Source of the DNA: Agapetus fuscipes
Lineage: Eukaryota > Arthropoda > Insecta > Trichoptera > Glossosomatidae
NCBI GenBank assembly: GCA_951799405.1
Contig: OX637345.1
Coordinates: forward strand, 5,890,001 to 5,954,000
Length of the DNA stretch: 64,000 nt
Direction: 5' to 3'
The notes under the pieces are model-generated. The model saw nothing but the letters and a program-made list of their open reading frames with translations, was not told the origin of the DNA and did not search any database. Each line of letters opens with the position of its first letter. Within the stretch, counting starts at the first letter, position 1. The position numbers were made by a program, and so were the translations under genes. Shown piece after piece: positions 35,422 through 45,200 of this stretch.

Positions 35422-35795
35422 AGGGTGTATGTTCATTTAAGATTTGGGTTTATATGTTGTTGGTTCACATGCGGCATGTGCTAGCGTAATTTTATACGTG
35501 AATAAATTAAATGCATATTTCAATTTATTTTCACTCTGTAAATGTTCAAAATTAAGAAAACATAATCTAAAATCAAAGTTGCAAAGATATATCATCATTT
35601 TAAATGCATGCCCACAAACAGGCATTTGTTAGAAGGTACGTGCTTGCGAATGCTGCTTATGAACTTACAAATTAAAATCCAAACCTCAAATGAACTTAAA
35701 CCCTGCAACTGCTTGCTTGAAACAGGGTGACATTGGCAAAGTGAATCATTTTTTACTGTTTGGTTGGTCAGCCTCAAATCAACCTATTACTCGGA
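35422..35795. repeat. two DR250 fragments in opposite orientation
   Basis: A plus-strand piece at 35424-35500 (TATGTTCATTTAAGATTTGG, CACATGCGGCATGTGCTAGC) is followed by a minus-strand piece at 35562-35795 (AAGTTGCAAAGATATATCAT, CCCACAAACAGGC, GGTCAGCCTCAAATCAACC). Confidence 0.7.
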
Positions 35796-35854
35796 ATACA
35801 AAATTAATAATAAAAACTAGCTAAGGAATATAAAAAATATTATATTTGTAAGTG

Positions 35855-35985
35855 TTGATCTGGTAACACAGTGAAAGTCCATTTTTTTTAATATTTAAAA
35901 AAATGAAATGGTAAAACATGGTGTAAATAAAGTGAATTAAAACCATGTTTTACCATTTAATTTTTTTTAATATTTATGAAAAGTA
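35855..35985. repeat. snap-back palindrome, family 1, short form
   Basis: Tail AGTGTTGATCTGGTAACACA and GTGAAAGTCC, then arms TGGTAAAACATGGT and ACCATGTTTTACCA around AAATAAAGTGAATTAA. The central hairpin part is deleted. Confidence 0.75.
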
Positions 35986-35989
35986 TTTT

Positions 35990-37480
35990 TTAAATATGAA
36001 CTCAAAAATTTTGTGCAAAAAAAAGGGGGGTGTATTTACCTTTAAAATATATGGAAAAAATTAACCTCCTTAGATTTTTTATGAAACTATAGAGATGTTT
36101 ACTTTTATACTAAAATTGTTTTTTATTAATTTTGTAATAATTAATGTTGCAATAAAATTTATACGGCATTGGTTGAAAGCTATAAGAATAAGATAAATAG
36201 GTTATTAAAAATTTACCATATTTTATTAAATTCAATGTTTTATGATGCAGTTCGGAGTAGAATTCTAAAAATTCAGGCAGCAAACGCTCGATTTCAGTAT
36301 CAGTTAATAGAATATTGTTACAAATGAATTTTTCTGATTGTGTGTCTAGATGTATTTACTTGTTTTATATGAGTGTATGTATAGACGTAAGTGTTTTATA
36401 CTTTGAGCTGTTGGTCTTACTTTCTAGAAATATCCATTCAAGAGGCGTCTCCGATGTTCTGGAACATGCAAGATTAGACCTTGGTCATATTTAAATACGA
36501 ACTGCGGTTCTGTACAAGATCAGTCACCACATTAACGCCTAAGCCGTGAAGTCGCCAATAGGTACATGAGTTACAGAGTGAATTATATGTAATTATTTTT
36601 ATTTTTAAATAAATACCTACTTAAAATAATTTTCACTGCAATTTTATTAAAACCCGAAATAAATCAAAATAATATAAACTCAAAGTTTTTATACATAAAA
36701 ATAAAAGTATAAGTGACTTTGAATACATTATCAGATGGAGTGGGAAGAGAAGACGATTCTGAAGAGATCATTTAGACCACATCTGTGAAAATAAGAGCAT
36801 TATTTTACTAGCACACCTAGCGGCAGAGTTTAAGCAAATCAATACAAATGCATTATACGCACAAATTCCCATTTCAGTGTACCCAGCACTCAGAGGGAAA
36901 TCCCAAAAATAGCATGCCGAAATTAATTACAAAATTGAGGGAAAATTATGTTTTAGCACTGATTAGGGTGAACAAAATAAACAACTGTGAAGGAGAGCGA
37001 ATGTTTGCGATTGTTTTATTGAAAATCATGTGAGATACTGTCGCTAAGGATATTTTAGTGAGTTTAACAATTTTTATAATGCGCTGTCACTTTGACAGCG
37101 CTTAATTTTTGTTTTTTGACGCAGTTGTTATGTCAACTTGTCATAACACTACTCCGCATACATTTTCGATTTACGCAATCGAAGTGAAATGTAAGCAAAA
37201 TTTTATACTCGGATGCAAGAACATTGCAAGGTCTATTTAGAGCCCCGAGAGATAGATATTCCCTCTAGTGATTGTCGACTTTGCGGGGACCTTACACGGT
37301 ACTAGAAGAGAAAGAAGAATGTGCAACGTTGAAATGCAAACAAAAAAATATTCACATATATAGTACTGATAGTCAAAGATATATAAATCAGTTGTATTTC
37401 TAGAGATTTTTTGTAATTAATTTAGAAATCTACAATGCTGATTTTTTTTTTTGAACCATATTTTAATTTTTTTTTTTTTT
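35990..37480. other. intergenic D-E, unassigned
   Basis: AT-rich, with no recognised gene. A small imperfect duplication of GCGCTGTCACTTTGACAGCG (about 37081-37100) forms a short hairpin. Confidence 0.3.
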
Positions 37481-37484
37481 TAAA

Positions 37485-37680
37485 TAGATTTGTGGAAAGG
37501 AATGCAATCCACCAACCTATTTTACCTGGCCAGTTGTCTTTATGCGAAAGCAGAAGCTTGTGTGCATGCAACGGCATCTGTTGAACCAGGGTCGAAGTTA
37601 TCGTCGCGGGATTCGAACCAGCGTTATCCGGTTCCAAATAACCTGTCTTGATCCCCGCGGCTATAACACCGACTATTTAT
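37485..37680 (-). mobile_element. tRNA-derived SINE-T3 copy
   Basis: Read on the minus strand it has a tRNA-like head with B-box-like GGTTCGAATCCCGC (complement at about 37608-37622). It runs through ...CCCTGGTTCAACAGATGCCG and ends near CCACAAATCTATTT. Related copies are at 40340, 49530 and 53755. Confidence 0.7.
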
Positions 37681-38089
37681 ATAAATTAAAAAAAAAAAAG
37701 ACAAAGAAGTAATGAGCCCTGAAACTGCATACATTTTTTAAGTGAAAAAATGTGTCAGTGTGATTACTTTTACAACATAATTGCATATTATGCTATGAAG
37801 ATCCTACTATAAAATCTAAATGCATATCAAACTAGCAATAAAAATCGAAGGTGACAATAAAGTACGCACATAAAACAATATGTTTAAAAAATATCTCTAA
37901 TATATATAATATTGATAGTTTAACGTACAGTTTGCCGAATCCCTAAAATATAAGAAGTATTTTGTTGAAGAAATTAACATTAATAAACATTGAATATAGT
38001 TGTTTGAATTACCTAATTACCTTTGAAGGTTGTACTTGACTAGGGAATTGTTTATTATAATGCATGTAAATAGCAAAATAATCAAATAC

Positions 38090-38490
38090 TAATTTATCAG
38101 ATACAAAGAGGAAGTGTGAAAGGAAAAAGAGGTAAGGGACGACCGAGAAAGTTGCGGAATGATCAGATTGAGGAGATCATGAAATAATGGGATATACAAA
38201 GTGAGTGTAAAAGAAGAAAATGATTGAAAAAGGTGATGGATATGAATGAATTGAAAGAGGTATGTAAGAATAGGAAGAAATGGAGGCAGCTCTGTAGAAG
38301 CTCCGGCCTCCCTTAGCAGAATGGCGACAATGTTACAATTACAGTTATTTGATAATGTTAGTATATGTTTCCGGACAGGCAAAATAAGTAGGTGAATTTT
38401 ATTCCTCTTCACAAATTTCTTTGAAAACAGGAGTGGAGGCACATCTGCGAAGGTACTAGCCACCCATAGTGAAATTACGGATGGATACAA
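38090..38490 (+). mobile_element. non-LTR retrotransposon 3' end plus second tail
   Basis: The frame contains KRGKGRPRKLRNDQIEEIM, stops, then NRKKWRQLCRSSGLP, the typical close of a reverse transcriptase, followed by CAGAATGGCGACAATGTTAC. A second, shorter tail (GCGAAGGTACTAGCCACCC) is at 38435-38490. Confidence 0.65.
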
Positions 38491-38499
38491 GTACAAGCA

Positions 38500-39000
38500 C
38501 ACAGCACGCTTCCGTGAATCATTTTTTTAATGTCTCATCACCTTTCCAAATGTGTTTTTGCACGCCGAATGTCGTGGGAACGATTAACGGATTATAAAAA
38601 AAACATGAAACAACGAAACAAAAACTGAAAGTATCACAGGCGTGTGTTTTATTTTGAATTCAAAAATGGGGGACAATAAAAAAAATGCCATTAAAGGGGA
38701 CGCGTCGTTATGTAACTCGAGTAAAAAGCATTGCGTAAATTTCATTTCGATTGCGTAAATGAAAAAATGTAAAGAATATACGACGGCACTCCTACAGAGT
38801 GATTTAGATTTCTTGCATTTTTTTAGATTTACGCATTGAAAATGAGTTTCAGCAATGATGCATATGTACCTACAAGGGACAATGAAGTACATCAAAATCT
38901 GTAGGGATTTCCCAAACGACAAAAAAAAATAAAGGAATGTTTTAAAAACTGTAAAAAATACAGACTTTTGCAATAAACATATGTAGATGGTGGTTTTTAA
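38500..39000. other. intergenic D-E, unassigned
   Basis: A 159-codon minus-strand open frame here lacks any recognised motif, is very biased in composition and overlaps repeat sequence. I do not treat it as a gene. Confidence 0.25.
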
Positions 39001-39004
39001 AGAA

Positions 39005-39250
39005 ATGCCTTGACTTATTGGTTGGTTTGAGGCTGACCATCCATACTGTGAAAAATGGTTCACTTTGTCAATGGCACTCTTGTTTTAGGGAAGGTCAGCA
39101 TAAGTAGCAGAGTTGATGTTCATTTGAGATTTGTGTCTTTATTTTTTTTAAGTACACGAACAGTATTTTTGTAAGCGCGAACTTACAGGTGCCTGCCTGT
39201 GGGTGTGAATTAAATTTAAGCGCAAAATATCTTTGCAACTTATATAATGT
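39005..39250 (+). repeat. DR250 dispersed repeat
   Basis: GCCTTGACTTATTGGTTGG, GAGGCTGACCATCCATACTG, TTAGGGAAGGTCAGC and CTTACAGGTGCCTGCCTGTG. The end TTTGCAACTTATATAATG. Confidence 0.78.
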
Positions 39251-39404
39251 ATTCAAGGTGCAATAAACTTTTCCAACTTCAAAGTGTAAAAACGGTCTCA
39301 TTCTGACATTTACATGGTCTTCAAGTGTATCATAAACTATTTTATTTTTCAGATTTACAATAAAATTGTTATTGAGTTCTTGTGAGTGAACCTGGTTCTC
39401 AATT

Positions 39405-39562
39405 CCAGTTAAGGCTGTGTAAGCGTCGCCGGTATTTTATATTTGGTTTGAAATAAACGCTGAAACGGGAAATCATTTCAGACACCCTCGGTGTCGATCG
39501 AACACTAGCTCTCGGCACGAAACTCAAAGTATTCTATCCCATCCGAGCTATAGACTGGATGA
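39405..39562 (-). mobile_element. SINE-T2 copy
   Basis: Minus-strand head CTATAGCTCGGATGGGATAG and B-box-like GTTCGATCGACACC. The body ends in GGCGACGCTTACACAGCC. Confidence 0.65.
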
Positions 39563-39991
39563 ACCTAAAATATGCACCGTTAAGGATTCCTTTAAATAAA
39601 ATAATCACATGAATATGGTTCAACATCTCTAGTTGGCATTTGGATAAAAAAATATTCGGGATCCCGCAGTTTTACGAGTGGTATGAAAATCCCGCAAAAC
39701 GCGTCGTGAAATAATAGACCGCGAGGCTTTGTGGTGCGGGATTTGAGCTGCCTCCTGGAATAATTCATCGAAGGCTTTTCGACTTTTTACGGCAAGCATT
39801 TTGACAAGCCTGTTGTTTTTTTTTTAATTACTGCTTCACCTGAATATTTAAAATCTCAACTTAAATGACAGTAAAAATATTCGTACGAGTAACGTTTTAC
39901 TTTTGTAAAGAGGAATATAATTGGCTGACCTATTTTTTTCTGGACAGAAACAGGTTATTCGGTTTTTGAAGCTTTCAAAAAAAAGTATAAT

Positions 39992-40240
39992 CTATAGTCT
40001 AAGTTGCACAGATATATAACATTTAAGATTCATATTGAATGGGTTCCTATGAGCAGACATGTATAAGTTCACCCTTACACAAATGCTGCATGTGGACCTA
40101 TAATATAAAAACCCAAATCTCAAATGAGCATACACTACGCAATGTTTGCCGACTTTCCCAGACACAGAATTGACATTGGCAAAGTTAACCATTTTTTTAC
40201 AGCATGGGTGATCAGCCTTATACCAATTAATAAGTCAAGG
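39992..40240 (-). repeat. DR250 dispersed repeat
   Basis: AGTCTAAGTTGCACAGATAT, GAGCAGACATGTATAAGTTC, TGTTTGCCGACTTTCCC, GGGTGATCAGCC. Confidence 0.78.
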
Positions 40241-40339
40241 AATGTAATTAAAATTAAATTAAAGTATTTAAGACAATGGCTATTAAACTATTTATTTATG
40301 CCTGGACATATGTAAGCTTTATCATTTTATAATTATCAT

Positions 40340-40490
40340 TTTTCCTGTATGAATTATTAATTTATAATCACTCAACAACGTTTGTTGAACCAGGGCCGAA
40401 GCTATCGTCAAGAGGTCCGGACGGGACTCGAACCAGCGTTATTTTTATTTTAAACACACTAGTCATCGTGTCACCGACTTGGAACTGTTG
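40340..40490 (-). mobile_element. SINE-T3 copy, partial
   Basis: Contains GTTGAACCAGGGCCGAAGC and CGGGACTCGAACCAGCG (B-box complement) as in the 37485 copy. The 3' side is diverged. Confidence 0.6.
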
Positions 40491-40559
40491 AAGCGAACCG
40501 ATCAATGGACAAAGATGGTTGATGAAGGTGGCTAGGACCCACTACGAGAACTTACTTGA

Positions 40560-40818
40560 TTGATTCCTTGACTTATAAGCTGGTATGTGGCTGACCACCC
40601 ATGCTGTAAAAAAAGGTTCACTCTGCCAATGTCACCCCTGTTTCAGGGAATATCGGCAAAAATATCAGAGCTTTTGTTCATTTGAAGTTGTTTTTTTTAA
40701 TTGCAAGTACACATGCAGCATTCGTAAGCGCGAACTTGCACGTGTCCGTTTGTGAGCATGCATTTAATATAAATTTTAATGTTTAAATATTATATATGCT
40801 TGCAGCTCAGATTAAAGA
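40560..40818 (+). repeat. DR250 dispersed repeat
   Basis: ATTCCTTGACTTATAAGCTG, GACCACCCATGCTG, GCCAATGTCACCCCTGTTTC and GCTTGCAGCTCAGATTA. Confidence 0.82.
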
Positions 40819-40819
40819 T

Positions 40820-41350
40820 TATTATACTTGATTTGTGCAATGCATACTACGTTTTCATTAAATATTTTTTTATTGTTCTGAAAATTGCAAGATGAAAGAC
40901 CATTTTTTCCAAGAAGAAGCCTTTATGATTTTGTTTTCTTCTTCTTTCGTGCTGCCGCGCCGAAAGACGTCGCAGTTTTTTTTGTTGCTTTCTACCTCCT
41001 GTGTAATATTTATAGGTTCTGTTGGGAAAAATGAAAACACAGCGCTGCACTCCGAGTATAAAACATCGCGTAAATACTCAATCACAGCGTTAACTGAATA
41101 ACGTTATGTAAAATAAAACAGCGCCCCTATTGAGTGTTTTAGTTTTCATAAAAAATATATACTCAGGCAATGGCTGAGTATTCACGCAATATTTTGTACT
41201 AAGGGTAGTGTTCTTTCTAGAAAGGCCGGGATGAAAACTGAGATAAATTTTGTGTAAAATTGCATATTTAAATTTTAAACATGAAATTAAGTTGAGAAGT
41301 TATGGTTTCATAAGATAACATACAAAGAGGATACTAAAAAAAATAGCTTT
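40820..41350. other. intergenic D-E, unassigned
   Basis: No recognised element. The string TACTAAGGGTA at 41200-41210 equals the outer end of the foldback at 17372-17609, so a solo end of that MITE family may be present. Confidence 0.3.
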
Positions 41351-41354
41351 CAAA

Positions 41355-41560
41355 TTAGGTATGCTCTTTGCTGAGTTTAAAAATTCACATTCCCATCCCA
41401 AATACTGGTTACAAAAGGTCAATCCAGCCTAACGGCATGTGGATCTTGCTTGTGTAATTGTCTCTTTCAGTATCGACAACCAAGTTGTAGAAGACTCTTG
41501 AGGTGTGATTCGATGGAGCAACATTGTTATAAATCAAATAAATCATCTTAATACTTATCG
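41355..41560 (+). mobile_element. SINE-T1 copy, diverged
   Basis: ATGCTCTTTGCTGAGTTTAA, GGTCAATCCAGCC, GACTCTTGAGGTGTGATTC and AATCAAATAAATCATCTTAA. The tRNA head is missing. A scrap of the family 1 palindrome (GGCGAAAACATTCGAGC) follows at 41585-41605. Confidence 0.7.
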
Positions 41561-41676
41561 ATGTCCTTTTCTGAAAGATTCGAAAAGGCGAAAACATTCG
41601 AGCATAAAATAAAATAATAAAAATAGTAAATCAAAACTGTGTGTGTCTTTTTTGTGTGTTTTTGTTTTAGGACAAA

Positions 41677-41935
41677 TCTAAATCTAAATCTAAGCTGCAA
41701 AGATATGTATCATTTGAGATTCATATTAAATGCATTCCCACAAGCAGACATGCATAATTTCGCGCTTACACATGCTGCAAGTGGACCTACAATATAAAAA
41801 ACCCAATCTCAAATGAACATAAGCCCTGCAGCTCTTGCCGACCTTCCCTGAAGCAGGGGTGACATTGGCAAAGTGAACCATTTTTTACAGTATGGGTGGT
41901 CAGCCGCATACCAACCTATCAGTCAAGGAGTCAGC
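41677..41935 (-). repeat. DR250 dispersed repeat, well preserved
   Basis: Tail (AAATCT)n then AAGCTGCAAAGATATG, CATTCCCACAAGCAGACATG, CTCTTGCCGACCTTCCC and GGTCAGCCGCATACCAACC. Confidence 0.87.
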
Positions 41936-42166
41936 AAATGATTACAAAAAACATATTTTTTTTAAATCCACACTTTTAAAATTCAACAATTCCTATGATC
42001 ATGTTAAATAAATAGGACAAATCATTAATAAAGACAAATATTTTTAAATTCGTGCTTTCAAAGTACAACAGTTTCTATGGTAATGTTTGGAATGACAAAA
42101 AGTCAGAAGAAGACTCATTCAAAATCTTTTTTTACCGAGTCCTCTTTTTCGGTTGATAGACCCACT

Positions 42167-42172
42167 TTTATT
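42167..42172 (-). other. possible polyadenylation signal of gene E
   Basis: AATAAA on the minus strand about 125 nt past the gene E stop. Nothing closer is found. Confidence 0.35.
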
Positions 42173-42295
42173 CAAGTGTGGAGACCTTTGCTGTAGCTTC
42201 TATAAGTCCACGTAGATCTGTGGATATTTGTGTCATCAGTACATCATATTAATTGTTCAAAAATATCAAAACCATTTCACAATCTTCGATAACTT

Positions 42296-45200
42296 TCATT
42301 TTCTAGCTTCACGAACCCACTTTGCTACAAGCGCAGCGACCTTTGATCTAGCTTCCTTAAGACCAGCTGGATCTGAGGACGCTGGTGCCTGCAGGTCCTT
42401 GCAATGGGAACTCCCTATCACCAGTTGTGCTGGCAAGTCCTCAGACAGGTCTCCCGTGATGCCCAACCTGTGCCAGGGATCCAGAGAGCCATGGATGGAA
42501 ACCACCTTTGTGGTATTTGGTTCAAGAGCACCATATTTTGAATTGATGTATTTGACACCACTTGCGACAGATGCTGCACCAAACCTAAAAATAGAATACA
42601 ATATTATATGAAGAAAATGGTTGAACAAAATTATGAAAGAAATAAAGAAAACCAAAGCTGTTAGTTTTATATAACTATGGACTCATCACCAATAAATAAG
42701 ACCGTTAGTTCGAGTTTCTACGGATTATGGCAAATCAAGCTTGTTAATAACTGTCTACCAATGGAAGCAAGGAAAGCTTTAGTAGATGCATTTGTGGTAT
42801 CTAAAATAGACTACTGCTAGCTATAGCTTATATGCAGGCCAACCAAAATGTCAATTGAATAGGCTACAATTGGTTGTAAATGCGTGCGCTCGCATGATTG
42901 CTGGCCAGTCGAAGTTTACACACATTACTCCTCTTCTCCACAAGCTTCACTGGCTCCGTATACCGGAGCGCATCGAGTTCAAAGTGTGCACGATGGTCCA
43001 CAAAGCTTTATTTGGAAAAACACCCAAATATCTCGCTGATTTAATCAAACCAGTCACCCTCGGCAAAAAAAGCCTTTCACTGCGCTCGGCTGAGACTGGA
43101 GCCAAATCAAGGATTGAAGAACCTCTAAGAAGAGTTAGCACAATATTTGGAGAGCGTGCATTTGCAGTTGCTGGCCCTCTGGACTGGAACCACCTGCCAC
43201 ATTATGTGAGAGAGCTAGAGAACCATGGAAAGTTCCGGAATGCACTGAAGACAAGCAAATTTCTGGCATCGTTTGCACCAGCGCCCTTGGAGTGAATACA
43301 TCACGAAACGGTGCTATAAAGAAATCATCAACTCATCATCATCATCACAACTTATTCTCCGCCGGCAAACGTCAACTCTTACTTAGTACATTGCCCTGAA
43401 AAGGGGGTAAAATTGACATAAGTGAACAAGTGTGTACACTTTTTTGTGTCAGTTTTATACCTGCTTGCAAAAAAAATGTGTTAAAAAGATTCTTACTTCT
43501 TTCCAAAAAGATCTGGACATAAGTGATCCACATAAAACGATAGGGGTACATTATTCCCAAAAGGTTGCTTTCTTGAAGTCGTGGTTTGGTAATATCCGAA
43601 CTCATTGCAAGTCTGGTAAAACCAAGATCTCACTGAAATGAAAAAAGACAAACACGTTTAAGTAATAGGTGACTGTAGGTGATTTTGAAAATAATGACCG
43701 ATCAAAACAAAGCATATTCCGCCTATGCCGTCCACCAAAAAGATGGAAAAACAGCTGGCCTTCTGCATCACAGGAGGGAGCTCCGCCATAATTAGAGGTT
43801 ACTTCTAATTAAAGAAGAAGAAGAAGATTTGGAAACGTTGTTCTCTGTTATATCAGGTAGAAGTATTTGCTAAATAATACGTTCCCTCCCAAATAACATG
43901 CACCCGTTATAGAAGCTACAGCCTCAGTACGAATTAAAGTAAAAGAGAAAAATATTAAAATAAAAAAACTTAAATATAATAAATATCTAATAATAATTAG
44001 TTATATAACAATTTATCATAATATAATAATAATAATCAACATCCTTTCCCCACAAAAAAATTCAACCTAAAATGTCCAACTCACTTGTCGCCACTTCTGA
44101 ATCGATTGAAGTATCTCTACATGTTTCGACTACTTCGTCATATTCAGTTGTTATACAATCAGTTTTTCTTATTGCTTTAGCCAGCCTCTCTTCCGGACTT
44201 CCCAAATCATCGTTCACCAACGGATCACAAACTTTTTTTATTGAAGCAATTGTGCTGTACTGCACTGAACCTCCGAAATGTTCAGTTATTGTTGAATAAA
44301 AGTATTGCACGTCCAGAAAATTGTTGGTGTTGATAGGATTACAAGTTCTGCAACAAATATTTAAGTATAAAAACAGAACGTAGAAGCAACAGTAATAAAT
44401 CATATTTTGCTTCTACTGTCCCGTTAATTTGTCAATCATCGATCAAAATATAATAAGTAGATTTCATTTTTGAGTGACTTTTTATAGTGGCACATGTGTC
44501 ATAAACATAAATGCAACTGGAATGTTCACTCATATTTGTTACATTTTAGTAAGTTCTAAATAAAAAGTAAATTCTTAGCAAGCGGCAAAAGATACAGCTT
44601 TTACAAAGTTGCCTTAGGTCTGATTGTAACCATTTTTTGCTGTTATTGTCTAAGGACATAAGTGGTTGGGCACGCTAGACGGTTGATGAGTCCATGCCAA
44701 AAAACACGGAACTTCTAAGGCTTTCAACTTACTTGAATAATTTTGATACATTTTGTGAACCCTCTGGAGTCTTTAGCTGTTCTTCAATATTTGTTACAGC
44801 TTTTGCTATCACATTTACACATTTCTGACCTCCTGCTGATCTCAAAGAGTCACTTACTGTCTCATAGTACTCTGGAATACAAAAAAGACAATAAGATTTT
44901 TTCAAAACACTATCAATGTAATAATTGTTCAATCAAAATTGGTTCCAAAATAAATAGTGTTATACCGTAGAAGTCAGCTTTAGCCAAAACTGGCCCACTT
45001 GAAGCTACAGCTCCATCGATGAGATCTGGGTACTCCAATCTGGCCCAGGTGGCCATGTTGCCAGCGTAAGATCCTCCAAACACCACTACAGGACTGTCGG
45101 CAAACTTGCTGGTGGCTTTTAGGTCACGAATCAGCTTAACAATATCGGCCAATGCCTGGTCCACATTTAAAAACTTCATGTTTGCAGTTGACATATTCCT

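Noticed and set aside
38584..39063. 159-codon minus-strand open frame
   Set aside because: Composition is low-complexity (Phe/Leu/Ser rich). It overlaps the start of a DR250 copy and has no recognised domain. It is probably chance in AT-rich DNA.
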